Made by a program: the position numbers and the translations under genes. Source: Takakia lepidozioides (lineage: Eukaryota > Streptophyta > Takakiopsida > Takakiales > Takakiaceae). Taken from it: a DNA stretch of 64,000 bases. The stretch covers positions 3,534,001 through 3,598,000 of the forward strand of contig CM060734.1 in NCBI GenBank assembly GCA_030704615.1. The letters are read 5' to 3'. The notes under the pieces were generated by a model that saw only the letters and a list, made by a program, of their open reading frames with translations, made no database searches and was not told the origin of the DNA. This document shows, in pieces, positions 51,691 to 63,015 of the stretch. The first letter of the stretch is position 1; each line of letters opens with the position of its first letter.

Positions 51691-54600
51691 TATATTCTTG
51701 CTCCACACTTGAAACCCAAGATGCCACGGTCGCGGAAAGAGGCGCGCGAAGTCTTGGACTCTGTGGGGATGGGCTATAAGATTTTTCATGCATGTCCATG
51801 TGATAAAAACCCTATACTACGGAGAGGATTCGCATCTCACCAAGTGCCCAAAGTGCAAGAAAGACCGATATCGGGATGATGTCCAAGGGAAAAAAGTACC
51901 ACGCAAGGTATAAGCGTCATCCCCCCTCGCATGGAGATTATTTTCTTTAATCTTCTCAATGTATGTAAAGTGTATTCCACAAAATTTAGGTTTTAGAGAG
52001 TAGTACTCATGCAAGATCTGATTGTGGTTTTGGAAGGAGTGAGTGAGGAGTGGAAGGAGCGACGTTTGGTTTTGACCATTCACACCCAAATGAGGGAGAG
52101 GCTGCATAAAGGGAAAGGCATAAGGGTGTTGTATTATGTGTGCTAATGGGATGATTACATGTGGGGGGCGTGGGGTATTTCATCCTAGAAAATGCATTAC
52201 TTTCCGATCATCCCGCGATTGAGGGCACAGTACCGAAGCCCCGAATTGGCCAGACTCATGAGATGGCACGCCTCGCATCGAGCCCCCGGGAAAGGTGTGC
52301 GGGCCACAAGATTCACAAGCATGGAGGCATATTGAAGAGATGTGGCCTTTTCTCTTGGAGGACCCACGACATGTCCACCTCGGCTTCTCCTCGGATGGGG
52401 TCAACCCATTCTCTGTCCAGTCATGTAGTCATTCCACTTGGCCGTGACCATGGTGAATTACAACATCCCTCCGTATCTTTCAATTAAAAAAGGCCATATC
52501 ATGTTGGCTGCCATTGTGCCAGGTGAGTGTACTCATTTCATGTTTATTATTGCCTTCGACTTTACATTAAACTTCTGATCTTTGACGCAATTCGGATGCA
52601 AGATTGATGAGTGACATAATCATGGAGTAAGACGTGTAATTCATTTTGTAGTATAATCTGCATATTGGTGGAGCATTGAAACAATGATGTGAATGTCTCA
52701 TAGGGAAAAAACAAGTGGCAAACATGGACACGTACTTGCGACCTCTTGTTGATGAACTTAAAGAGCTATGGAGGGGGGTCCCGGCATTGGATGCTTCACT
52801 TGACCCTATGGCCGGACAATCTTTTCAGATGAGAGGCATCTTGCTTTGGACAATGCATGATTATCCAGGTATATTATGTTCCCCATAAACAACCCGCGTA
52901 CATTCACTTGTCAATGCCGGATAATATCGATGAAAATTGGGATTGATTGAAGTAGCGGCGACAGTCTTGTGCACCGTAGTGGGGTAGATGGCATTATGGG
53001 CCATGCACATGACAACTTTTTTTTTGCTAATGTGGCGGGATGTGTAGTACATGACTAACTGTTTGCTCGGGCTAAGCACCAAAGGGTACCATGCATGCTT
53101 GCATTGTGGATGATCTTGATGCACATAGCTCCCGCCATCTTCACAAGATGGTGTATCCCAACTACCGCAAATTTCTTCCTATGAGCCATCGATGGAGAAG
53201 AAGAGAGAAACACTTGTTTGATGGCAAAGAGGAAGTACGTCCCCCCCCATGAAACCGTCCGGGCAGTTTTGGGAGGACCGATGGAAGGAGGCCCATGCGG
53301 GCACGGACGGTGAAGTGGACGTGCCCGACATGAAACGATTTTCAATCTTCTACGAGTTGCCATATTGGGCGGTACATATTCCACAAAAACACCGTCAATA
53401 TCCCTATGCATGCATGTGATATTGCACATTTGGTATGCGTTGCATTGTCACTTTCACGTAAAAAAATTTGTGTAAGTCTTTGTGGGTGGGGATATATGTA
53501 GGACCTGAAGATTCGTCATCTTCTAGATCCCATGCATATTGAGAAGAATGTCTGCTCGTCCTTTTTCGGGTTCTTCATGGCACGCCGGCAAAGAAGGGAG
53601 TGGCTGCAAAAGGAGATTCTCTCGGTGTTAGAAAGGAGCTTGAGGAGCAGGGTCGCATGCGCCATCTATGGGCCGAACAAAATGGTGTGGACCCAAAGGG
53701 TGTTGTACGGTGGAAGTATAGGCGCGCACCTTGGCAATGGACAAAGGAGGAATACAAGAAAGTGATAGCCACCATAAGTGCTGTCCGAACACCAACTGGT
53801 TATGGGTCATCCCTCCGTACGAAGTTCAGCGAAGAAGACGGGTCCATGGTTTGAAGTCTCATGACTACCACAATCTATTGCAAGACATCTTGCCCATTGC
53901 AGTACGTGGGACATTGACTCCCGAGGTTCGTGAGACAATCTATAGATTGGGAGGCTTGTTCCGGTGGATTTGCTCCAAAGAGTTGGAAGAAGCAGATTTT
54001 CCACGCATGAAGAAGGAGGCGGCGGAGGTAATGTGTATGTTGGAGATGCACCTTCCTCCCTCCTTCTTTGACATCCAAGTGCACTTGGTAGTGCACTTAG
54101 TGGAAGAGGCTTCGATTGCCGGCCCCGTTCATTCTCGGGGCTTCCTTGAGCGTTATATGAAGACTTTGAAAGGATTTGTAAGACAAATGGCGCACCCGGA
54201 GGGTAGCATGGCGGAGGGTACACGTTGCAAGAAGCTATGTTCTATTGCACGGAGTACATGGCAAGGGTGGATGAGGAAGCCCCTCGGATGTGGAAGGAAG
54301 AGGAGGATGCACGAACCAATGACATCGTTTTGCCCAAAAAATCGAAGAGGGTAAAATTGCCGACCTTGGTGATTGAGCAAGCGCATGACTTCATACTGAA
54401 GAACACCCCATCCATACATGAGTGGGAGGCAAGATACAATAATCTTGTTCAGCAACGAGAGGAGGAGACGCTTGCATGGAGGCGGAACCATCCAAGGCCG
54501 GTTACTAGACGCCCACGACGAGGAGCGGGCCGCCGGAATGTTCCTTCACAAAATTTGCCCATGGAATTGCAGCCTCTAAGTTCATTCCAACAGTGGCTTT

Positions 54601-55450
54601 GGACTTCAGTTTATGACGCGTTGCTCAAGGAGAGGTGGTTTCAGATTTGGTGCAAGACATTGCAAGGGGCCCCTCTCAATTCGCGACCTCATACACGGCG
54701 GTTTGGGTTCACGGTCGTCATTTCCGCATTCGTGCTCTTGACATGAAGCGCAAAACAACCTTTGATTCTGGCTTGTGTGCCACATATTGGCAAGACTCCG
54801 TGTGGGGCAAGGGAGATACACGACCTGCTATGAGCAAACTTGAGTACATTGGAAAGCTTGAGAGCATACTCCAACTTCAGTATACAAGGTACCGGCCTCT
54901 TCTCTTCAAGGGAAGGTGGTTCCAGCCACATCTTGTGGGCCCTCCGCAACACTAGTGCAAGATGATTGTGGTTTCATGCGCGTCAATGCAGATAGGCTCA
55001 ACCCTACTCATCGTCCCTCCGATGAGCCTTTTTCACGGCCTTCAGACATGGAGCAAGTTTTCTCCGATGACAAAACAAGAGGGGGGAATTGGAAGGTGGT
55101 TGTGCATGCTCAGCCAAGAGGAAGACGTATCTATCATGGTCTCGGATCTCCATGGGGTGAGGCAATTGCGGTGGACGGAGAGACTGGTCATAATGATGCT
55201 GATGATGGAGGTTGGGTAGAGGGGTAGAAGAGGATGATGACGCCCGGACAATGCATCCTGGACCCTATATGATGAAGCTCTAGAAGATACGGATGTTGGA
55301 GAAGGAGACGAAGACACGGCCATTGACAACGAGGTGGAGATGATTCGGAGGTGCTTTTGAGGGCCGGGCCATTTATGACGATGACTCGATGACCAAGAAG
55401 ACTTGCAGCTTGATGAGGATGAAGAGGCTCCGGATGATGATGTTCAAGTT
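51691..55450 (+). pseudogene. tnp2-type CACTA transposase with DUF4218 and DUF4216
   Basis: Catalyses excision and insertion of CACTA elements. In order: YKIFHACPCD then CPKC (the HACPxxCxLY zinc-like motif, about 51770-51890); SSDGVNPFSVQSCSHSTWP (about 52385-52440); donor GTGAGT at 52524; then DELKELWRGVPALD and ILLWTMHDYPG (52755-52867) before another donor; YPNYRKFLPMSHRWR and HLFDGKEE (53155-53230); DPMHIEKNVCSSFF (53527-53568). DUF4218 follows (RETIYRLGGLFRWICSKEL, ERYMKTLKGFVRQMAHPEGS, 53890-54205), then DUF4216 (GRHFRIRALDMKRKT, KGRWFQPHL, 54680-54940; DEPFSRPSDMEQVFSDD, 55018-55070). Frameshifts near 51830, 54215 and 54640 and probably introns break it. It is the only transposase in the element. 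Confidence 0.85.
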
Positions 55451-55785
55451 GATTAGACACAAAATCAAAGCTACATAACAATTCTCGCACCGAACTGGAC
55501 CCATCCCTTCGATTGATTGTACATGTACATGCATATTGTATTTTATTTCTATGATTCATCAAATATGGCTGTGGCTGGTAGTCTTTCAAGAAAGAAGGCA
55601 GAGGCAATGAATATGTTGGAGCAACACATACAGATGTGGTATCAAATGAATGTCACAATCTACAAGAAGGTCCACAACAACAAGCTAAACCATAAAGAAA
55701 AACAAACACCCTACCCCAGTACCATATGAAAAAAAAAAAAAACTAAGAACCCCCAAAGGCCTTAAACTAAACCTAGAAAGCCTGC

Positions 55786-56369
55786 CATTGCCTGCGACCC
55801 CCACGCGTCGCACCTGCGACGCGGTTTTTAGGCCGGGGGTCGCAAACGGTGACGGCCAACCGTCGTCATCTGCGACGTGTTTTTTTGAATGGATTTATGA
55901 GGCCGGGGGTCGTACACGGCGATGGCCAGCCGTCGCACACTGTGACCTGTTTTTTTTTTTTTTAAGAATAGGGCAGCCGGCAGTTTGCGACGCCTAGCCA
56001 TCGCAGGGGCCTTTTGCCCTTCATGCCATCATGCGACGGCCTGGCGTCGCAAGAAATGGCTGTGATGAAAGAAGGGTTTTTTTTTTTTCCGGCGTGCGAC
56101 GAGCGGCCGTCGCCGAAAGGGCTGCCTTCTGCCCTTCGCTAGAGGCGACACTTGGGCGTCGCACGGAAGGGCTGCCATTTGCCCTTCATCACTCCGTGCG
56201 ACGGCCAGGCGTCGCCGCCTGGCCCCGGCCAGGTGGCGGCCCGCGGGGTTTGGCTGCGACGGCCCGACGTCGCAAACACGCTCCGCGGGTTGGCGTCGCA
56301 CGCTCGGCGCCGCGGGGCGTGGGGGGCGCTGCTAGAGTCGCAAACCCCCCCCCCCCATTTGCTATAGTG
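55786..56369. repeat. CACTA right subterminal array and terminus
   Basis: Dense GCGACG/CGTCGC words, often as GCGACGGCC..GGCGTCGC pairs, plus three GGGCTGCC..TTTGCCCTTC repeats. Ends in GCTATAGTG at 56369, followed by the AAA duplication. The block 55695-55790 before the array is the inverted match of 36372-36480. Confidence 0.8.
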
Positions 56370-56372
56370 AAA

Positions 56373-57110
56373 GTTGAAGACCATTTCTGGTTTTGCCATG
56401 TTCGCGACTTCGAGCAACAGCACATTGAAAGCCTGAACATATCCCCGAATGTCATCCGTTTGCTTCAAATTCCTCATCTTGTCCCGGGCGAGCCAGGACG
56501 CATTGAGGGACACAAACTGTCTCTTCATAAGTTCCTTGAACCCACTCCAGTTCATGGTTTTTGGGTTTGGACCTCGGTCGTGAAGTCGTTTCTGCCACCA
56601 TTGTTGAGCATAGCCCCCTCAAATAGGTGGGAGCCACTTCCATCCGATCCACGTCACTCAACTTGGCCGCCCGGAAGTATTGCTCTAGCTCCAAGAGCCA
56701 GGTGTTGAGTGCTTTCTGATTTTGGATGCCCTCGAAGGTGCTGGGTTCCTTGGGCTTCACCTTAAACTTTGCCTTAGTGGAAGTGGCATTAGCCGCCTTC
56801 ACCACGTCTTTCAACGTCCCGCCAAACTGCGCCAACAACCCTTCCCAAAAGGCTGCTGGCATGGGAGACATCTGTTGGTCTGTCGGAGCTCTCAGGGATT
56901 CATCGGGCTCTGACTCCTCAGATTCCTCCCGTTCTTGAGCGGCCTCGTTTTCAAAAGCATGCATCGCTTCCTCAAATGGCCGCTTCGGTGACACGTCGCC
57001 CCCATCGGGCTCACCAGGATCATCATCTTTTGGGCCGTTCTGCTTTCGCTTTGGCTTGCCCGACCCCATGATGAGGCCGATCCCAAGGACGATCACGTAC
57101 TGAACTCTAA
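56373..57110 (-). pseudogene. Chromovirus gag N-terminal half
   Basis: Capsid part of gag read from about 57110 leftwards: a Lys/Asp/Glu-rich start, MPAAFWEGLLAQFGG, PSTFEGIQNQKALNTWLLELEQYF, MEVAPTYLRGL, then in another frame (shift near 56620) LMKRQFVSLNASWLARDKM and IRGYVQAFNVLLLEV. It is cut at 56372 by the CACTA element and continues at 12569. Retrotrans_gag family. Confidence 0.85.
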
Positions 57111-57122
57111 GCTCTGATACCA
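57111..57122 (-). promoter_or_regulatory. Chromovirus primer binding site (initiator tRNA-Met)
   Basis: On the minus strand TGGTATCAGAGC, two bases after the 5' LTR: the complement of the 3' end of plant initiator tRNA-Met. The use of a tRNA here contrasts with the split-repeat elements. Confidence 0.85.
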
Positions 57123-57124
57123 AG

Positions 57125-57849
57125 TGTCGCGCACCTCACTTCGGTAAGCTCCCCTTCAAGTCATAGTTACTCGCTTTGATGTGCGCGCCTAACTCCCAAC
57201 CTGGCCGCCAGGCCAACTCGGAGCTTCGGCTGCTCACCAGGACATAACGGTCCCCCTTTTCTCCCCCAACAGACCCTCCACCAATTTGGGCCTAGTGGAA
57301 ATTCCCTTTGGTAGTTGGCAGTCCGGAATAGCTCCCCACTTCTTGGTCACTTTCCGGCTCGCTCGCTTATTCACTAGTTTTGGGTCACCAAGGGGCTTGC
57401 ACCGTTCTCGGGGTTACTACTCCCTATATATACTTCTGTGACTGTCCGCGGGGGTTTCACAAACAACCATGCCATTTTATGGCGAACCACCACGAAGACC
57501 CTCGATTCCCGGTGATGAGTCGCGGTGAGTCTTGGCCCACCCACCACGGCCCCATTGGACCGTGGTGAGTCCCAAGACTCCCCACCACCAAGTCTCCGCC
57601 CTATGGTGAGTCCTATGCCACCCCCACTAAGTCCCACTAAGCTACCACCACCCCTTGTGAGCCACCCCCACCGCAACCCGGTGTGTGGGGCTCCACCTAG
57701 TGAGCGCCTCCGCCTCCTTGAGTGCCTTGGGCACTCAAGGGTGCTTCAGCCCCCCCCCCCCCCCCCCGTACCTATTATTGCCACCGCCCCCAACAGGGGC
57801 AGCCCCTCTGCGTCCCGACCCCCTGCCCTCAAGGCAAAAGGCCGCGACA
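57125..57849 (-). repeat. Chromovirus 5' LTR
   Basis: 725 bp, TGTCGCG...CGCGACA, near-identical to 8383-9109 apart from short indels (C-run at 57750-57767, small deletions). The high identity means the insertion is fairly young, and the CACTA insertion younger still. Confidence 0.9.
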
Positions 57850-57943
57850 AGAACTTTACTAGATGCGGAGGGAGTAATTTTTTGGTCCACATGAGAAAGT
57901 TCCCGGAAATGCCAAGCTTTTGCATAGCACCCAGAAGGAAATC

Positions 57944-58780
57944 CTAGTCTATATTGTCAAATGCCTTTTTGAAGTCTAACATAAGCAAGGCCAAGGGCTG
58001 ATCAGTATCGAAAGCATGCTGCAAGGCTTCCAGAGCAAATAGGATGTTATCTAAAATCATTCTATTCCTCATGAAGCTCGTCTGGTCAGGTCGCACCAGA
58101 TTATGAAGGAAGGGTTGCAATCTTAACTCTAGGGCTTTAGCAATAATTTTATAAGTAGAATTAAGCAAGGTAATTGGACGATAGTTGGAGATAAGGTCTC
58201 TATCACCTTTGTTGAAAATCAATGCAATCACCCCCTGCGATATTTAAGAAGGCATAATGCCTTTCCGAAGAATGTCAATCGCCATAAGTAGAAAATCATC
58301 CTCTACATGATTCCAAAGAGCTTTAAAGAACTCCACCGGGAGTCCATCAAGCCCCGGCGATTTTAAGGAGGCAAGGGCTTCCATTGCATCACAAAGCTCA
58401 TCCACAGAGAATGGAGCCGAGAGAAGGGATTCATCGAGGGATAAAATTTTAGGCACAAAATCCAGGACTCTCATTCTGCTAGTGGTGACTTCCACGGAGT
58501 TAATTGGCCGCGCAAATAAGTTGGAAAAGTAGGCTGCTGCCACACCAGCCATAGACTTAGGATTGGAATGGGTGGTCTTCGTATGATCCCGAAGGGAGCA
58601 TATGGAGACCGCCGACTGACGCTGCTTGGTCTTTTGAAAAAAATATGCAGACATTTTTTCTCCTTGCAATGACCATTTCACCCCCGCCTTCATTTTCATG
58701 TTCAATTCTTTGAGAGCCCACATCTCAGACAGTTCATGCTTGGCCTGAAAGAAAGACTGCATGGTAATGGGTCCCACCAA
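57944..58780 (-). pseudogene. LINE reverse transcriptase, N-terminal half
   Basis: Reads VKWSLQGEKMSAYFFQKTKQRQ, LKSPGLDGLPVEFFKALW (the LINE PGxDGxPxEFyK motif), then ALIFNKGDRDLISNYRPITLLNSTYKIIAKALELRLQP and MLDFKKAFDNID (first catalytic block, Asp present). A TAA near 58242 and a stop at 57943 interrupt it. It ends at the chromovirus and continues at 8382. Confidence 0.88.
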
Positions 58781-58788
58781 ATTGGATG

Positions 58789-59430
58789 CTATAAGCCACT
58801 GGCAGTGAGCGATGGTCTTGAGGGGGAGGCAAAGCCATTACCCGCCTCCTTCCAAACCTTTCCCATATCTTGCACCATAGGTATTGACTTAAGAAGAGAA
58901 GGGTTCAACTTAAATAATCCCCTACCTGTACGATGGAGACCAGGCACACTCAAATCTACGAAGACCAACGCGTGATCAAAGTCTGGTAAGTAGGGGGGAG
59001 TGGAATTGGAGAAATCCAGGAGGAGGCAGCGGGCGAGCAATAAAAACGGTCCAGCCTAGCCATACACAACTCCGGGGGCAATCTATTGTTGGCCCAGGTG
59101 AATCTAAGAGAGGAATGATGAAAACGGAAGGAATCAGAGAGGCCTCTAGAGAAACATAGGCGGTCCCAGGCAGCCTGTTCTTCTGTGGAAAGACCCTAGG
59201 AGGACGGACCCATCCTGTCAGCCAGACCTTCTATCATATTGAAATCGCCACCTAGGATCCAATTTTCAACCTGCGGATGCTGAAGGATATTATCGTGAAT
59301 TGAAGACCAGAAATCAATACGGTCAGCAATCGTATTGGGAGCGTAGATGTTTATGGAAGCAGAGGCCCCAAAAACAGAGGAGCTATCTGTAAAAGCAGCT
59401 ACCTCAAAGATGCCCCCCCTAAGAAACCAT
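58789..59430 (-). pseudogene. LINE apurinic endonuclease domain, C-terminal part
   Basis: Exonuclease-endonuclease-phosphatase fold: INIYAPN, WILGGDFNMIEG (catalytic GGDFN, about 59240), FTWANNR, ARLDRFLL and PDFDHALVFVDL (the final SDH motif appears as FDH, so the serine is lost). It nicks target DNA in L1-type retrotransposition. The first third is missing and there is a stop near 59198. Confidence 0.8.
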
Positions 59431-59450
59431 GTACCCTCAGCTGGCTAGCA

Positions 59451-60740
59451 ATGGCATGCGCTCATAACACTATACCCAAAGACATTCTCGCATTACTCAT
59501 CAATTCATTCCAACTTACTCACTCATATTACACCAGCCCACTCACATGCCCTATGGAATTAACTACATTTGCAAATCCACACCACGGGGACTGTATCTTC
59601 GGAGCCACGGGTACTGCCACTCAGTACATCTGGGCCGGCAGAGGCCTTGCTCACCCTCCCCCCGGTACCCCCACTCATGAAGCTCTCCAATGGGCACGCT
59701 TTGCTGCTCATTCCTTCCCCCACGCCCTCACAATACTCATACTCACCCAACAACAATCACCTAATGACTCCCACCCTCTCTTACGCCTTCCGACAGGGGT
59801 CAATTTACTAGCCACAATCAAACCAAACCAGCTTAAATATGTGCTTAATATGTGCATACCCCACCCCTTCCAAAATACCTTAGACAAAGGGAACCCACCC
59901 TAACCCTAATTTTTCATGTCCAACACTCCTCTCCCATCAATAATATACCGGTACCCGTCCTTAGTCACTTAAAACAACTGCTAACCCTGACTCACAAAAT
60001 GAAGGCTACCACCCTCCACCCAAACACCCATCGTTCGTTCACCTCCTCCTATGACTCTGCACCAACCATCTCATTTCCCAAAATCAAACCAAACAAAGCG
60101 TGGGAAAGGGCGCTGCGCGCCCCCCCCCCCAAGGCTACCCCGCCAACATCCACACCCCTTATTCCCTCACTATACCGACAAACTATCCCCCTTAGATACT
60201 CCCATCTAACTCCCATTATACTGATGGATCCCTCACCAAACCTAATGCTGACTACAGAGTTTACCATGCCGCCACTAACCAAGGCACCGCCCTCAGACTC
60301 CCTGGCCCTGCCACCATATTATGTGTTGAACTTATGGCCATCTTCGAAGCACTCTCCCTCTAGACGCCTTTCCTCCTCCATACTACATCTTCACCGATAG
60401 CCTTACCTCACTCTTTCTTATCCGAAACCACATATCCCGCCCCTCCTCTCACCATCATCACCCAGACCGCAACCTCATTACGATGTACAGCCATTGTCAA
60501 CCTCGTTATTTCCAAAATCCACCCTGTCGACCTCCTCAAAGTCCGCTCGCACACTGGCATTCAAGGTAATGAGGCTGCAAACCTGCTTGCTCAGGAGGCG
60601 CCTCTAAACCCCTAGTGGATCCTACAAATGACCCTATTCACATCGCTCATACACATCCTTTCTGGTTTATGCATCCAGTCCCAGACCCCCCTGCACCCAT
60701 CCCGATCCGTAATCTTATGACCACTCTAAATGACAGCTTC
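59451..60740 (+). pseudogene. Retroelement fragment with RNase H domain
   Basis: The plus strand contains YYTSPLTCPMELTTF, WAGRGLAHPPPGTP and LTILILTQQQS (an N-terminal part I cannot name), then an RNase H type I domain in a shifted frame: YTDGSLTKPNADYRVY (60217 on), VELMAIFEALSL, FTDSLTSLFLIRNH and VDLLKVRSHTGIQGNEAANLLAQEA (to 60600). The D..E..D..H/D residues are present. The tail VDPTNDPIHIAHTHPFW follows. Probably the 3' part of a LINE ORF of another clade; it is cut off near 60740, where the LTR of the next element seems to begin. Confidence 0.65.
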
Positions 60741-60744
60741 CCGA

Positions 60745-61743
60745 TTTCCTGTTGCATTCAGCTTTGTGTTTTTTGTCTGATTTGTTGTTTGTGTGGGCTA
60801 TTTGCAGACTCAGGTGTTTGAAGCCATGTGCCTTGTGAGGATGCGCAAGGACACGCTACCAGCTGGCATTGCGGAGTTCTAGTTGCGAGACCTGGGAGTG
60901 TCGAGCGGCTTTTACTCACCCATCCCTTCGCCATTCGAGGTGCGAACTCCAAGATAGAAGAGTTGGATATCTCTAAGCACTCAGCCCGCTCAGAACAATC
61001 AGTCATGACCTACAACTAGTGTATCATGGGAGTGCTTCCTATTTGTATTCCTTCTTACCTTCATGTCAGCAAGTTACCTTACTGTTTATATTTAAGTATC
61101 AGATTGCTTCAGCAATCTTTCAGGTTCCAATCACCCATCCATTCGTTCCACAGCTTCACTCAAGTCCTTCTACACAGCGTGAGTATGGAATATGTATCAG
61201 ATTAAGATCTATCAAGTATCAGGCCGAAGCCATGGTGTCTCTAGTCTGCTCTATAGTACAACTCTACAGCTTGCATGTATCAAGCATCATCTCCTCGTAC
61301 GTGTAATCTCCATCCCCTGTGCTCCAAGATTGTCCTCTCCGCTTGACCTCCTTCCGTGATGTACAGGTCGTGATCCCCGAAGTGTCCTCTCCCCATTGCT
61401 ACTCTGCCTTTTCTACCTGCAAGCTGTTCTAACTACCTAACTAACTAACTGTCATCCAGACATAATACACGTTCCCTCTGCAGATGTCATTCCCACACAG
61501 TCGTTCCCTACCATGGTAACCGTTCTCTGTGAATGTTGTGACGGGCTGTGCCAAACTGTGTCAGCTGTGACTGGCTGTGTCGGGCTCTGATAGATCGTGT
61601 CAGGCTGTGTCTGACTGTGTAAGCCTGTGTACCACCCCTAAAGCCTGTGTTGGTCTAAGTCTTTTATCCGTAAGTCCGCGCAAAAATTAAGGGTACCCCA
61701 CAGAACCCGTAAAACTGTCTAAGTCCCAGATAGCCCTCTAACA
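60745..61743 (-). repeat. Probable 3' LTR of the right-hand gypsy element
   Basis: Non-coding stretch that ends CTCTAACA directly before the polypurine tract at 61745-61768 (minus: TGTTAGAG as LTR start). The far edge near 60745 is a guess from where the RNase H fragment stops. The partner LTR is outside the window. It contains a CTGTG-type minisatellite at 61534-61640. Confidence 0.4.
61534..61640 (+). repeat. CTGTGT minisatellite
   Basis: Variants of GTGACGGGCTGTG, CTGTGTCAGGCTGTG and CTGACTGTGT. Same flavour as 16360-16995 but less regular. Confidence 0.75.
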
Positions 61744-61744
61744 T

Positions 61745-61768
61745 TACCCCTCCCCCTCTCAAAAAGTC
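61745..61768 (-). promoter_or_regulatory. Polypurine tract of the right-hand gypsy element
   Basis: Minus strand TTTTTGAGAGGGGGAGGGG, the usual start of plus-strand DNA synthesis, next to the presumed 3' LTR. Confidence 0.6.
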
Positions 61769-61826
61769 GTGTCCTCACGGTTTACTGTTTAGGATCAGCA
61801 AACCTTTGTGAACGAGCACCCTTCTG

Positions 61827-62572
61827 TCAGTGAGAGTCCCGTGGCGGGCTCTGTGTGCGAGCCCGAGCCCTGTCACTGGCTGGTGGAGATGCCTGTCCAC
61901 CAAATACAATTGACTGCCCTTCCTTTGGCCGATAAGGAGGTAACTTCTCAGGCATAGGAGATCCCGTTGTTTCTTCTCCGCCATCTGTATTGCATAAGTC
62001 CTCAGCCATGTCAAAAGGTTCCTCCATAGAACCAGTAGTATCAGAATCATCTTCCCCCCTGTGGGCTTTCGGTGCTCTGACCTTCTCGGGAATCCTGCGT
62101 GGCACACAGTGTTTGCCCACCATGTCTGGAAGCTTAAACTTTAGAACTTGCATCCATCTCTTGCGAGCAAAATTAGTGTACTCTCATAGCTCCTTGTCCG
62201 TATAGGTGAGGGGTGTGCCAACGACCTTGGAACAGTGTAAGTATTTCCTGGCTTCATGTCCCTTATAAAAAAGATCGTCAAGGCCCAAGTTTTCTTTGGC
62301 CAAATTGTCCAAAGCAAAATTGAACCAAGAACGAAGTTGGGGATCCTTCTGCAACATGATCCTCACATCATACAGATACGTATGGGGTGGAACTGAAGGT
62401 AAGACCCAATGATCCCCAGTGGAATAACTGTGAAATCTCGTCTGCATCTTCTGCTGCTCAATGTGATAGCGTGCAATGAAACAAGCAGCATAGTATAAAC
62501 CACAACCCATGACCAGGCTAGGTACCTCCTTGGTCTTGGTATAGATGTACCCATGAACAATCTAGAAGGCAA
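61827..62572 (-). pseudogene. Additional ORF downstream of pol, right-hand gypsy
   Basis: One minus-strand frame with a single TAG at 62184: CFIARYHIEQQKMQTRFHSYSTGDHW, VPPHTYLYDVRIMLQKDPQLRSWFNFALDNLAKENLG, then after the stop FKLPDMVGKHCVPRRIPE and an acidic, Pro-rich end. No family recognised and no membrane segment or signal peptide, so not envelope-like. It lies between the integrase and the 3' LTR on the same strand. Confidence 0.5.
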
Positions 62573-62883
62573 TTAATTCCTTCAGCATGGTGCCTACCTT
62601 AGACCAGTACCTTGCATTAATGGCCCCGTATTAGTTTCAGTTGATGTACCGGGTAGGTACTTTGACGGCCCTGTTTGTCTTCTTGCATGATGGCGCCCGC
62701 TATTGCAATACATGCAATGCAGAGTGCTTTTCCCCTTAGGCCACGTGTTTGAATTCAAGCACTCTCTCGTCTCCCTCTGTCCGCGTGGCATATTCTCCGA
62801 GTTTGACTTCCAAACTGTCTTTACACTTACCGGCCACTTTTCTGACGTTAACCCGTGTCCACCTGTCACTGACCCTATGGATT

Positions 62884-63015
62884 GTGCAACCTGTGTGGGC
62901 TGTGTTGGACTGTGACAGGCTATGTCAAACTGTGGTGAGCTGTGATATGCTGTGTCAAACTGTGGTGGGCTGTGATGTGTTGTGTTAAACTATGGTGGGC
63001 TGTGATGGCTGTGTG
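62884..63015 (+). repeat. CTGTGATGGGCTGTG minisatellite at integrase end
   Basis: Units of about 31 bp (TGTGGTGAGCTGTGATATGC, then TGTGTCAAAC) at 62920-63010. On the minus strand they are translated as the repeated HITAHHSLTQ at the C-terminus of the integrase frame. Confidence 0.8.

Larger units (their letters stand above)
12573..56369. mobile_element. CACTA (En/Spm) type DNA element, 43.8 kb
   Basis: The left end starts TACTACGGGAAAAGGGGG; the right end read inward starts CACTATAGCAAATGGGGG. Both fit a CACTA-type terminal inverted repeat (the left end has one changed base). The flanks are AAA on both sides, the 3-bp duplication typical of CACTA. Deleting the element plus one AAA restores the chromovirus gag frame, which fixes the borders exactly. 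Subterminal arrays of CGTCGC/GCGACG words follow each end. Cargo: accessory gene (minus), SET gene and tnp2 transposase (plus). Two split-repeat retroelements and a 6-kb palindrome inserted later account for over half of its length. Confidence 0.9.
8383..57849 (-). mobile_element. Chromovirus (Ty3/gypsy), split by CACTA element
   Basis: Minus-strand LTR retrotransposon with matching LTRs at 57125-57849 (5') and 8383-9109 (3'), an initiator tRNA-Met primer site at 57111-57122, gag, protease, RT and a chromodomain. Without the 43.8-kb CACTA element in gag, it is about 5.7 kb. RNase H and most of integrase are missing between 10446 and 10560. It is inserted in the RT of the LINE. Flanking bases are AGATT and AGAAC, so only a degraded target duplication (AGA) is visible. 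Confidence 0.9.
57850..59440 (-). mobile_element. LINE (L1-like), 5' half, truncated
   Basis: The other half of the LINE at 5724-8382. It holds the endonuclease without its first part and the N-terminal half of RT. Similarity starts abruptly near 59440, so the copy is 5'-truncated, as is common for LINEs. Confidence 0.85.
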
